NCBI GenBank assembly: GCA_049890215.1
Contig: JBMHBX010000038.1
Location: 62,001 to 126,000, forward strand
Origin: UBA685 sp049890215
GTDB taxonomy: Bacteria; Pseudomonadota; Alphaproteobacteria; Puniceispirillales; Puniceispirillaceae
DNA length: 64,000 bases
Direction: 5' to 3'
In this document: positions 54,951 to 62,811 of the stretch, piece after piece
Layout: every line of letters begins with the position of its first letter
Numbering within the stretch: position 1 is the first letter of the stretch
Notes under the pieces: generated by a model
What the model saw: only the letters and a program-made list of their open reading frames with translations
Told to the model about the DNA's origin: nothing
Database searches by the model: none
Translations under genes and position numbers: made by a program

Positions 54951-54976
54951 TGGTAAAATTAACAGCAGCAATCTAA
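54950..54976 (+). pseudogene. Eight-codon remnant after the specificity gene
   Basis: An ATG overlapping the specificity-gene stop (TGATG) opens MVKLTAAI and stops at TAA 54974. The overlap is of the kind used for translational coupling, so this may be the 5' stub of a lost third gene at the edge of the restriction locus. It is too short to identify and may be chance. Confidence 0.25.
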
Positions 54977-54994
54977 CATAATGATGTGACTGCC

Positions 54995-55861
54995 TCAAAA
55001 CACCAAATCATAATCACTTGTGATGACTTTGCGCATGGCGCCTTTTAGGGCTGACATATATTTGTCTGTGTCTTTTCGGATGACATTTGTGTGGCAGGGG
55101 GCAAAAATCCTGATGTCATATGTCTGATAAAAGGCCTCTATCATCTGGTCTATCTCATCAGGGTTGGTCCATCTCAGCCACGGAAAGACCACACAATTTG
55201 TAATTCCCACATCATGTTCAAAACGCTCTGCTGAATATCCCACCTCTTCCATCTCATCCATAAAGCGGAAACATTGATGCTCATTATGCGCATTTAACGC
55301 CCAGTCCACGGCGCATAGCATCCCTGTTTTATGCTCATAAATCCACTGAGTCAGCGCATGATCAACAAACAAAGGCTTAATGATTTCAATCTCATGCTCA
55401 CCCAAAGAAATCTTGGTGCCATAATCGCATTTTTGCGCATCTGCCAGGCCGTGAACTTCATAATGATCATGGCCAGAGACTGTCAGAATGGTCATATCAG
55501 GGTGGCGGCGTTTAATCGCAGCCGTATTGCCGGCATGAGGCAGCTCTGTATGCGAAATCCACAAATAATCAAGCGTGCGCCCGTCAAGCAAATCATCCAA
55601 TACCTCAAGCATGGTTTCATGTTGCGCCGGCCCAAGCGTATCGATCAAAAACGTCTTTTCATCCAAAAATAAATAACAGCAATAGATGATATCATTTGCA
55701 TGGGGGTCAAATTTGGGGTTGATACGCGCGAAATCTTCGGCAAAGCCACGATTGAGGCGTGCCGCATCCTTGCCGGCACAATGGGCAATCCAAAAGATTT
55801 TTTCGCTGATTTGGCGCACGCCAATGCGGGTGGCGCCATCACCATAGATTTTCAGGCTCAT
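54995..55861 (-). CDS. MBL-fold protein with HTELPH motif (second of two paralogues)
   Basis: 288-residue metallo-beta-lactamase/flavodiiron-like domain protein. The metal motif reads His104-Thr-Glu106-Leu-Pro108-His109, followed by AGN, like the HxExDH of flavodiiron proteins but with Pro instead of Asp. A later SGHDHYEVH, VDWALNAH and FAPCHTNVI offer further ligands. GGAG lies 8 nt before ATG 55861, which overlaps the upstream paralogue's stop. It is the last gene of the carnitine cluster. It might be a thioesterase or a diiron sensor; neither is shown. Confidence 0.82.
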   Translation of the reverse strand: MSLKIYGDGATRIGVRQISEKIFWIAHCAGKDAARLNRGFAEDFARINPKFDPHANDIIYCCYLFLDEKTFLIDTLGPAQHETMLEVLDDLLDGRTLDYLWISHTELPHAGNTAAIKRRHPDMTILTVSGHDHYEVHGLADAQKCDYGTKISLGEHEIEIIKPLFVDHALTQWIYEHKTGMLCAVDWALNAHNEHQCFRFMDEMEEVGYSAERFEHDVGITNCVVFPWLRWTNPDEIDQMIEAFYQTYDIRIFAPCHTNVIRKDTDKYMSALKGAMRKVITSDYDLVF

Positions 55862-56601
55862 TGGCAAATCTCCTTCAAAGCGGTGATAACTTTTTCTGTG
55901 AAATCAGGGATATTGCCCCGAATGGCATTGCCATGGGTGGGGGCGATAATGCGCACATCGCGCACTGTAAAGACTTTGGCGATATCGTCTGCCACTTTGT
56001 GCCCTTGTGCCAGAGGCAGGAAGCGAAAAGCAGATTCATGATAGGCTTTGATCCAGTCAGGCGCTATGCCGTCTTCAAGCTCATCATCAAAGGCTTCATC
56101 AGCTGATTTGGGAAATAAATAACCAAAGGCATCAGCTGAGAATAAGGTGCCAGTTTTCCGGTCAAACATCCAATGTGTGCCAGGCTGATCTTTCAAAATA
56201 CCATCTGAAAACGAAATACGCCTGCCGCCATAGACCTCATCCGTGCCGGCATAACCATAGCTGACCTGATCCTCTCTTACCCACCATGGCAACTCAACAT
56301 GAGGCAGAATGCCGCTGGACACCACAAGTTTTGCCTCAGGCCATTCTTTCAAAATCACATTCAGATTACCTGTATGAGGCAGTTCTGTATGAGTCAAAAA
56401 TACATAAGCCGCCGGCACATCTCCTAATAGCTGGCGCAGATCAGACATGATTTCACCAGAATGAATATGAGAGCCTGAATCAAATATAAGAGGGCACCCG
56501 TCATTCAAAAGAACATAAACGCGCACCGCTTCATGAATGCCATCATGACCTGCGACAGATTCCCCGATTTGATAAAGATCGCCTGAGACGTGACGTAACA
56601 T
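55858..56601 (-). CDS. MBL-fold protein with HTELPH motif (first of two paralogues)
   Basis: 247-residue paralogue of its downstream neighbour. The metal motif is His71-Thr-Glu73-Leu-Pro75-His76 followed by TGN, again lacking the Asp. VSSGILPHVELPWW, SADAFGYLFP and IIAPTHGNAIRG may supply the rest of the site. An AGGAGA sequence precedes the ATG. It lies 13 nt after the carnitine dehydrogenase gene. No hotdog thioesterase for betainyl-CoA is in the cluster, so a hydrolytic role is worth testing. Confidence 0.82.
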   Translation of the reverse strand: MLRHVSGDLYQIGESVAGHDGIHEAVRVYVLLNDGCPLIFDSGSHIHSGEIMSDLRQLLGDVPAAYVFLTHTELPHTGNLNVILKEWPEAKLVVSSGILPHVELPWWVREDQVSYGYAGTDEVYGGRRISFSDGILKDQPGTHWMFDRKTGTLFSADAFGYLFPKSADEAFDDELEDGIAPDWIKAYHESAFRFLPLAQGHKVADDIAKVFTVRDVRIIAPTHGNAIRGNIPDFTEKVITALKEICQ

Positions 56602-56614
56602 ATCCTCTCCTTTT

Positions 56615-57544
56615 CTAGCGCTTGCCTGAGGTGTGTTTTAACATGGCTGTGATAAGTTCATCTCTTTTGGCTGATAAGTCAGACACATTTTGGCTGCCTG
56701 CTTCTTCGTGCACCCCTTGTGATAAAATGGCAGCCAGCTCAGGTGACAGGCGCGGATCGCCCAAATCATCCCACCATCTGTTAAAGCTAGGGGTATAGCG
56801 TTCACAAAAGCTATCAAGCCCCCCTTCACCGGCGCCCAAATGAAATAACATTGTTGGCCCCATCGCTGCCCAACGAAGCCCGGGGCCGGACCAGACAGCT
56901 TTATCCACATCCTCAACAGTGGCAACGCCTTCTTTGACAAGATGGATTGCTTCTCGCCACAGAGCTGCCTGTAATCTGTTTGCAACATGTCCCGGCACTT
57001 CTTTTTTGACCCGGATGGTGATTTTGCCAACTGATTCATAGAACGCCTCTGCCATAGGGATGACATCTTCTGCCGTCTTTTCATTGGCAAGTAATTCGAC
57101 CAGAGGGATCAGATGAGGCGGGTTAAAAGGATGCCCCAGAATAAAGCGGGAGGGATCCTGCCAGCCTTCCTGCATTTCGCGCACCATCAGACCAGAGGCT
57201 GACGAGCAAATAATTGCCTTATCATCTAAGTGAGGTTCAATCTCAGCGAAGATCGCTTTTTTGACCTCTATGCGCTCAGGCACATTTTCCTGAATGAATT
57301 GCGCGCCTTTGACGGCATTTGCCGCGCTGTCATAAAAGCGCAAATCGCCTTTGCGTCCCTCTTTCACCAGACCTAATTCGTTGAGAGTTGGCCAGGCTTT
57401 CTCAATATAGGCCCTCACATCTGCCTCAGCCGTTGGGGCAGGATCATAGATTTGCACATCTTTGCCGGCTGCGAGAAATAACGCACTCCAGCTAGCCCCG
57501 ATAACGCCTGCCCCAAGGACAGCGGTTGTTGTGATTTCCTGCAT
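56615..57544 (-). CDS. L-carnitine 3-dehydrogenase-like (3-hydroxyacyl-CoA dehydrogenase fold)
   Basis: 309-residue NAD-dependent dehydrogenase, the size of L-carnitine dehydrogenase, which gives 3-dehydrocarnitine. The dinucleotide fold is VLGAGVIGASW (Gly11, Gly13, Gly16), the catalytic His is in GHPFNPPHLIPLVE, and EVPGHVANRLQAALWREAIHLV marks the dimerisation domain. A general 3-hydroxyacyl-CoA dehydrogenase is the alternative, but the neighbouring DUF849 enzyme supports carnitine. Its start overlaps the SDR stop. Confidence 0.85.
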   Translation of the reverse strand: MQEITTTAVLGAGVIGASWSALFLAAGKDVQIYDPAPTAEADVRAYIEKAWPTLNELGLVKEGRKGDLRFYDSAANAVKGAQFIQENVPERIEVKKAIFAEIEPHLDDKAIICSSASGLMVREMQEGWQDPSRFILGHPFNPPHLIPLVELLANEKTAEDVIPMAEAFYESVGKITIRVKKEVPGHVANRLQAALWREAIHLVKEGVATVEDVDKAVWSGPGLRWAAMGPTMLFHLGAGEGGLDSFCERYTPSFNRWWDDLGDPRLSPELAAILSQGVHEEAGSQNVSDLSAKRDELITAMLKHTSGKR

Positions 57545-58287
57545 CAGAATAACCCCGGATTAAGTGGTGAGGCAGCTGTCATGCCGCCATCTATGGTGTA
57601 ACATTGGCCAGTCGCAAATGAAGATTCATCACTGGCAAGCCATAAAGCCAGATTGGCAATATCATCTGGTTTGCCAAACCGGCTCATGGCATGACGCGCG
57701 ATCGCATCTTTTCTGGCAGCAACAGGATCATCAGCCAGATCAAAACCGGCCTCCAACATGCCTGTCTCAATCCATCCGGGGCAAATAGCATTGCAACGCA
57801 CCTGAGGGCCATGATCCACAGCGATAGATCTTGTCAGCCCGTGAACAAACGCTTTAGACGCATTATATAACGCCATAGACGGATCAGCGATTTTGCCGGA
57901 AATAGATCCCATATTGATGATTGAGCCACCATCACTCATCAAAGGCAGAAAGGCGCGGCACATGGCAAAGACACCTTTGGCATTGGTATTCATGACAAGC
58001 TCCCAATCCTCATCACTGCTTTGCGCGACCGTCTTTTCAACCTGAACACCAGAATTATTGACCAGAATATCACAAGTGCCCATGCTTGCTGCAAAGTCAT
58101 TTACCGCACTCACATCTGTCACATCCAGCTGGTACCAGTGAATGGCATCAGGCAAATCGTCCGGGCGCGTGCCTCTGCCGCAGGTGGTTACAATGGCGCC
58201 TTCTTTTATAAAACGCTCTGCAATGGCGCGGCCAATGCCCTGACGCCCGCCAGTGATAATAGCCTGTTTTTGATGAAGCTGTCCCAT
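57544..58287 (-). CDS. SDR-family oxidoreductase in the carnitine cluster
   Basis: 247-residue classical SDR with TGGRQGIGRAIA, NNSG in place of the usual NNAG, catalytic YNASK and a typical C terminus FATGQCYTIDGGM. It lies between the aldehyde dehydrogenase (4 nt away) and carnitine dehydrogenase (ATGA overlap). It may act on a hydroxy intermediate such as 3-hydroxybutyrate made from acetoacetate, or on D-carnitine; this is inference. Confidence 0.86.
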   Translation of the reverse strand: MGQLHQKQAIITGGRQGIGRAIAERFIKEGAIVTTCGRGTRPDDLPDAIHWYQLDVTDVSAVNDFAASMGTCDILVNNSGVQVEKTVAQSSDEDWELVMNTNAKGVFAMCRAFLPLMSDGGSIINMGSISGKIADPSMALYNASKAFVHGLTRSIAVDHGPQVRCNAICPGWIETGMLEAGFDLADDPVAARKDAIARHAMSRFGKPDDIANLALWLASDESSFATGQCYTIDGGMTAASPLNPGLF

Positions 58288-58291
58288 GATG

Positions 58292-59710
58292 CTAATGCGC
58301 GATCATAACGTGACGTATAGAGGTATAGGCATCAAGCGAATAGACAGACATATCACAACCAGTGCCAGATCCTTTCATGGCTGCCCACGGCATTTCCGGT
58401 GTGGCAATTCCATGTGTGTTCACCCAGGTAAACCCATAACGCAATCCGGAAGTCACACGCATTGCCCGCCCAACATCTTTTGTAAAGACAGATGAGGCAA
58501 GGCCATAGCGACCGGCATTTGCAATGGCAATCGCCTCTGCTTCATCACGAAATCTTGAAATGGTTACAACAGGGCCAAAGATTTCCTGGGTGGCTGCCTC
58601 AGCCTCATTATCCACATTGGCAAGCAATGTTGGTGCATAATAAAAGCCGGGACGGTCAATTATCTCACCGCCTGTGACAACCTCACAAGAGGCTCTGGCT
58701 CTGTCCACAAAGCCAGCCACTGATGCGCGGTGCTCCTCACTGACAAGAGGCCCCATCTCAGTGCCATCTTCACGCGGGGCACCAACTTTGATTTGCCTGA
58801 TTTGCGCTTCTGCGGCGGCAACAACCTTATCATAAACGCTATCAGCCACAAGCACGCGGCAAGGTTGGGCACAATCTTGACCGGCATTGAAATAAGAGCC
58901 ATAGCGAATGGTTTCTGCAACGGCCTCAATATTGGCGTCTTCAAATACGATAACAGGTGCCTTGCCGCCTAATTCAAGATGGACATGCCTGATTTGATCT
59001 GAAGCAGCTTTCATAGCCTGTTTGCCTGTGCGGGGCGAGCCGGTTATTGAAATAGCTTCTGCCTGAGAGGCATTGATAAGGCTGTTGCCAACGCTGTCTC
59101 CTTTGCCATGCAGGATATTAACCACCCCTGCAGGCACGATATCTGCCAGAATTTCACCAAGGCGCAAGGTCGATAAAGGGGTGACTTCAGACGGCTTTAA
59201 TACCACCGGACAACCGGCGGCTAATGGCGCTGCCAACTTCCATGCCGCCATCATTAACGGGTAATTCCATGGGGCAATCGCTGATACAGGCCCGACAGGA
59301 TCACGTCTTATCATAGAGGTGTGACCTTCGACATATTCTCCGGCGGCAGATCCTGTCATGGTGCGGGCAGCGCCTGCAAAAAAGCGGAAGCTATCAATGA
59401 TAAGCGGCATTTCATCATCATGGGCAGATGGCCAGGGTTTGCCAACATCCAGACTCTCAAGTTCAGCCAGCTCTGTGGCATGAGCTTCTATCTTATCAGC
59501 AATTTGATGCAATAACGTACTGCGCTCAGCCGGTGTGCTGCGCCCATAGCTTTCAAAAGCGACCCCAGCGCTTTGCATTGCTTTTGCCACCTGTGCCGTG
59601 CTTGCTTGCCTGATGGTGGTGATCTCTTCACCAGTGGCAGGGTTATGCACTGGCAAAGCAGCGCCCTCTCCGGAAACCAACTCATTATTAATAAGCATTT
59701 TGTCTTGCAT
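58292..59710 (-). CDS. Betaine-aldehyde-type aldehyde dehydrogenase
   Basis: 472-residue NAD-dependent aldehyde dehydrogenase of the betaine aldehyde/4-aminobutyraldehyde group. The cofactor block is APWNYPLMMAAWK, the general-base Glu is in HLELGGKAP and the catalytic Cys is in NAGQDCAQPCRV. The substrate could be betaine aldehyde (completing BetA) or 4-trimethylaminobutyraldehyde (leading to carnitine). GGGGAG precedes ATG 59710; an in-frame ATG at 59770 lies farther upstream without support. Confidence 0.88.
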   Translation of the reverse strand: MQDKMLINNELVSGEGAALPVHNPATGEEITTIRQASTAQVAKAMQSAGVAFESYGRSTPAERSTLLHQIADKIEAHATELAELESLDVGKPWPSAHDDEMPLIIDSFRFFAGAARTMTGSAAGEYVEGHTSMIRRDPVGPVSAIAPWNYPLMMAAWKLAAPLAAGCPVVLKPSEVTPLSTLRLGEILADIVPAGVVNILHGKGDSVGNSLINASQAEAISITGSPRTGKQAMKAASDQIRHVHLELGGKAPVIVFEDANIEAVAETIRYGSYFNAGQDCAQPCRVLVADSVYDKVVAAAEAQIRQIKVGAPREDGTEMGPLVSEEHRASVAGFVDRARASCEVVTGGEIIDRPGFYYAPTLLANVDNEAEAATQEIFGPVVTISRFRDEAEAIAIANAGRYGLASSVFTKDVGRAMRVTSGLRYGFTWVNTHGIATPEMPWAAMKGSGTGCDMSVYSLDAYTSIRHVMIAH

Positions 59711-59750
59711 CTGTCTTAACTCCCCTTTTGACTGTATTTCATCGCTGATC

Positions 59751-60683
59751 TCAGAACCCAACCTCATCACCGCCTTTTAAGGCAAGGCGCTCTCTGGCCT
59801 CTTCAGCTGTGGCAACTTTTAAGCCAAGATTTTCGATAATTTGTCTGATTTTGCGCACTTGCTCTGCATTTGAAGTCGCCAGTTTTTTGGGTCCGATATA
59901 AATCGAATCTTCAAGGCCAACACGCAAATTGCCGCCAAGCATAGCTGATTGTGTGGCAAAAGGCATCTGATGGCGCCCGGCCGCCAGTACAGACCATTCA
60001 TAATTCTCTTCACCAAATAATTTATTCGCTATGGTGTGCATATGCATCAGATTATCCAAATCTGCGCCTGCCCCGCCTAAAATGCCAAATACCATTTGGA
60101 TGAAAAAAGGTGGTTTTACCAAACCTTTATCAACAAAATATTTCAAATTATACAAATGGCCCAGATCATAACATTCAAACTCAAATCTGGTCCCATGTGT
60201 CTGCCCCAATTCCTGAAGCGCATATTCAATCGTTGCAAAGGTATTGGGAAAAATAAAATCCTTTGTCATTTCAAGAAAAGGGCGCTCCCATTCATGGGTA
60301 AATTCCTGATATTTTTCAAGCATTGGGAAAATACCAAAATTCATAGATCCCATATTCATTGAGGCCATCTCAGGGCTGGCAATTTTGGCTGCTGCCAGAC
60401 GTTCATCCATCGTCATGCCAAGACCGCCACCTGTTGAAACATTTATCACAGCATCACAAGATTGCTTAATCACAGGCAGAAATTGCATGAAAGTCTCAGG
60501 TCTGGGATCAGGCTTTCCTGTCTCAGGATCTCTTGCGTGAAGATGAATAATAGACGCCCCTGCCTCAGCGGCATCGATCGCAGCTGTCGCTATCTCTGTT
60601 GGCGTAATGGGCAAATAGGGGCTCATGGTCGGGGTGTGAATCCCGCCTGTTGGGGCACAGGTGATGATGACAGATTTCGCCAT
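59751..60683 (-). CDS. BKACE (DUF849) beta-keto acid cleavage enzyme, dehydrocarnitine type
   Basis: 310-residue zinc enzyme that condenses a beta-keto acid with acetyl-CoA. The zinc ligands His47 and His49 are in IIHLHARDPETGKP, and the active-site GAGADLDNLMHM and GLEDSIYIGPKKLA segments are present. In carnitine degraders a member converts 3-dehydrocarnitine plus acetyl-CoA to betainyl-CoA plus acetoacetate. Association with a carnitine dehydrogenase-like gene makes this the most likely reaction. Confidence 0.88.
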   Translation of the reverse strand: MAKSVIITCAPTGGIHTPTMSPYLPITPTEIATAAIDAAEAGASIIHLHARDPETGKPDPRPETFMQFLPVIKQSCDAVINVSTGGGLGMTMDERLAAAKIASPEMASMNMGSMNFGIFPMLEKYQEFTHEWERPFLEMTKDFIFPNTFATIEYALQELGQTHGTRFEFECYDLGHLYNLKYFVDKGLVKPPFFIQMVFGILGGAGADLDNLMHMHTIANKLFGEENYEWSVLAAGRHQMPFATQSAMLGGNLRVGLEDSIYIGPKKLATSNAEQVRKIRQIIENLGLKVATAEEARERLALKGGDEVGF

Positions 60684-60693
60684 GAAAGCCTCC

Positions 60694-61473
60694 TTATAAT
60701 TTCATCTGCTGGACTTGTGCAGACAGGCCGCCATCCATGACCCAAAGCTGGCCTGCGGTATAGCGCGCCTCATCTGAAGCAAGCCAATTGACCAAATTGG
60801 CGATATCAGACGGCTTGCCATAGGTGCGCATAGGGTGCACATCTCTTACCGCTTGCTTTAATGACTCAATGGTCCCGCCACTGCCGCCAGAGCCTTCGCC
60901 TTCAAAAAAGCTTTGCAGCATAGGTGTGTCTACATAGCCAGGGCAGATTGCATTGACGCGTATACCTTCTGGCCCATGGTCACATGCCATGGCCTTGGTC
61001 AGGGCATGAACAGCGCCTTTGGTGGCGCAATAAGCCGCCAGTCCGGGATCAGCAATGTAACCATCATAAGACCCAAAATTAATCACCGCAGCCCCGTTCG
61101 GATTCGCCGCCGCCGCTTTGCGCAATAATGGCAAAGCATATTTGGAGGTTAAAAACATACCAGTCACATTGACGGCAAAGATATGGTTCCACTGCTCAAG
61201 CGTGGTATGCTCAATGGTTTCCTCAATCTCAATGCCAGCTGCATTGACCAATATATCAAGCTTATCCCATTGGTTTTCCAAATCTGAGAAACTTGTCTTG
61301 ATAGCCGCCTCATCTGTGACATCATAATGAAGGAACTGACCAGCTCCCTTATTATCATGCAGATCAGCTGCTATCACCTTTGCACCTTCTTTTTCAAAGC
61401 GCGCAACAATCGCAGACCCAATGCCACCTGTGCCACCTGTTACAAAGGCTGTTTTACCGTCTAATAATCCCAT
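60694..61473 (-). CDS. SDR-family oxidoreductase (carnitine cluster, upstream copy)
   Basis: 259-residue SDR with TGGTGGIGSAIV, NAAG, catalytic YCATK and C-terminal YTAGQLWVMDGG. It has a Gly/Ser insert (EGEGSGGSGGT) in the substrate loop not found in the second SDR of this cluster. It is resolved from its paralogue by only modest similarity. It may be a 3-hydroxybutyrate-like dehydrogenase; the substrate is not determined. Confidence 0.86.
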   Translation of the reverse strand: MGLLDGKTAFVTGGTGGIGSAIVARFEKEGAKVIAADLHDNKGAGQFLHYDVTDEAAIKTSFSDLENQWDKLDILVNAAGIEIEETIEHTTLEQWNHIFAVNVTGMFLTSKYALPLLRKAAAANPNGAAVINFGSYDGYIADPGLAAYCATKGAVHALTKAMACDHGPEGIRVNAICPGYVDTPMLQSFFEGEGSGGSGGTIESLKQAVRDVHPMRTYGKPSDIANLVNWLASDEARYTAGQLWVMDGGLSAQVQQMKL

Positions 61474-61486
61474 TATCTTTTATCTT

Positions 61487-62626
61487 CTATTCTACGGCCT
61501 GCTGATAGGCATCAAGCACAAGCCCATGAAAATGATGAACAGCATGTTCAGATTTACCAGACCCGTTCGGGTCATGCACAATACGACCCTGATTGAACGC
61601 AGGTGTATTCATGCCGCGCTGCACTGATTCAACCAGATTGATATCTTCAACCTGAAGCACCTCATCCAAATAGCGGATGGCTTCTTTTTCCATCTCATCA
61701 GGCTCAGGGGTTTCAAGATAAAAATCATAAGTTTCCAATGTTCTGTCAGGGCCAATCGGAATCACATTCAGCACGATCATAGATGACCTGCCGGGATAGC
61801 GCATCAGACAAGTTGTTGGCCATAACCACCACACGGCATGTGTGCGGATAGTGGCATTAGAGACATCATAGGCAGAATTGGGGCCATTGCCTGCCTCTGC
61901 CATATGGCTTGTATAAATGCCATGTGTGGTCACCTTATAGGTGTCCATATCCACCAGATCACAAAAATCTTTATGCGCTGTGGGGCAGTGATAACATTCA
62001 AGGAAATTATCAATCACATTTTTCCAGTTCGACTTAATATCATAAGTCAGCCGGTGACCAAATGTCAGGTCAGCGATATCTGGCGCCCAATGCATAATCT
62101 CATGACGCAAATCACCACTCACTTCTGCAAGCGCTTTTGCATGCGGGTCTAAATTGACAAACACAAAGCCGCAAAATTCTTCTACCTGCACTTGATCAAG
62201 GCATATGTCTTTTTTATCAAAATCAATCAGATCATCTGTATGCGGGGCGGCAACAAGGCTGCCATCAAGCTTATAGGCCCAGGCATGATATGGGCATGTG
62301 ATAACAGATTTGCGGCCTTCTCCTGATAATAATTCATGAGCGCGGTGTTTGCAGACATTATAAAAAGCACGCAAAATCCCCTCACTATCACGCACAACAG
62401 CAATAGACTGACCTGCAATAGACACAGTGACATAGGCACCTGCATCTCGCAGTTTTTCAATATGACATACCCATTGCCAGGAACGCCCGATAATGGTGTC
62501 CATATCAAGGTCATAACAATCATCTGACACATAGGCTTCTGATTGCAGTGAAAAGGCTTTACGTGGATCGGCATCATAGCCTTTTGACAGCCTGTCAAAA
62601 TCGCTTTTGTTCAAATGTCTCATCAT
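61487..62626 (-). CDS. Rieske non-haem iron oxygenase, CntA/GbcA-like
   Basis: 379-residue oxygenase alpha subunit. The Rieske ligands are Cys92-x-His94 and Cys111-x2-His114. The iron site is His213 and His218 in LECYHCPTAH, with Glu210 at the bridging position where most Rieske oxygenases have Asp; carnitine oxygenase CntA also has Glu there. Likely substrates are glycine betaine or carnitine. AGGAG lies 6 nt before ATG 62626, so the longer frame to 62668 is not used. The reductase it requires is not in the window. Confidence 0.88.
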   Translation of the reverse strand: MMRHLNKSDFDRLSKGYDADPRKAFSLQSEAYVSDDCYDLDMDTIIGRSWQWVCHIEKLRDAGAYVTVSIAGQSIAVVRDSEGILRAFYNVCKHRAHELLSGEGRKSVITCPYHAWAYKLDGSLVAAPHTDDLIDFDKKDICLDQVQVEEFCGFVFVNLDPHAKALAEVSGDLRHEIMHWAPDIADLTFGHRLTYDIKSNWKNVIDNFLECYHCPTAHKDFCDLVDMDTYKVTTHGIYTSHMAEAGNGPNSAYDVSNATIRTHAVWWLWPTTCLMRYPGRSSMIVLNVIPIGPDRTLETYDFYLETPEPDEMEKEAIRYLDEVLQVEDINLVESVQRGMNTPAFNQGRIVHDPNGSGKSEHAVHHFHGLVLDAYQQAVE

Positions 62627-62719
62627 TTGTCGCTCCTTTTCTGTGATTGCCTTTGATAATTCAGGCAACGACTCATGCCATAGATTATCAAGCGCTAATT
62701 CACAAAATTTGCCAAGCGA

Positions 62720-62733
62720 TTTTTGATCAAAAA
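62720..62733. promoter_or_regulatory. Perfect 14-bp palindrome upstream of the Rieske gene
   Basis: TTTTTGATCAAAAA reads identically on both strands. It lies 94 nt upstream of the Rieske gene start, in the 185-nt gap after the membrane monooxygenase gene. It differs from the two IclR-adjacent sites (TTTTTATCAAAAA) by one inserted G. It is a good operator candidate for the carnitine operon. Confidence 0.45.
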
Positions 62734-62811
62734 AATGAAAAAATAACAGATGAAGATATCATAGGCTTTTTGCGCGTTCAGATTTTGTGCCTGCCTGATA
62801 TCTGCGCAGAT

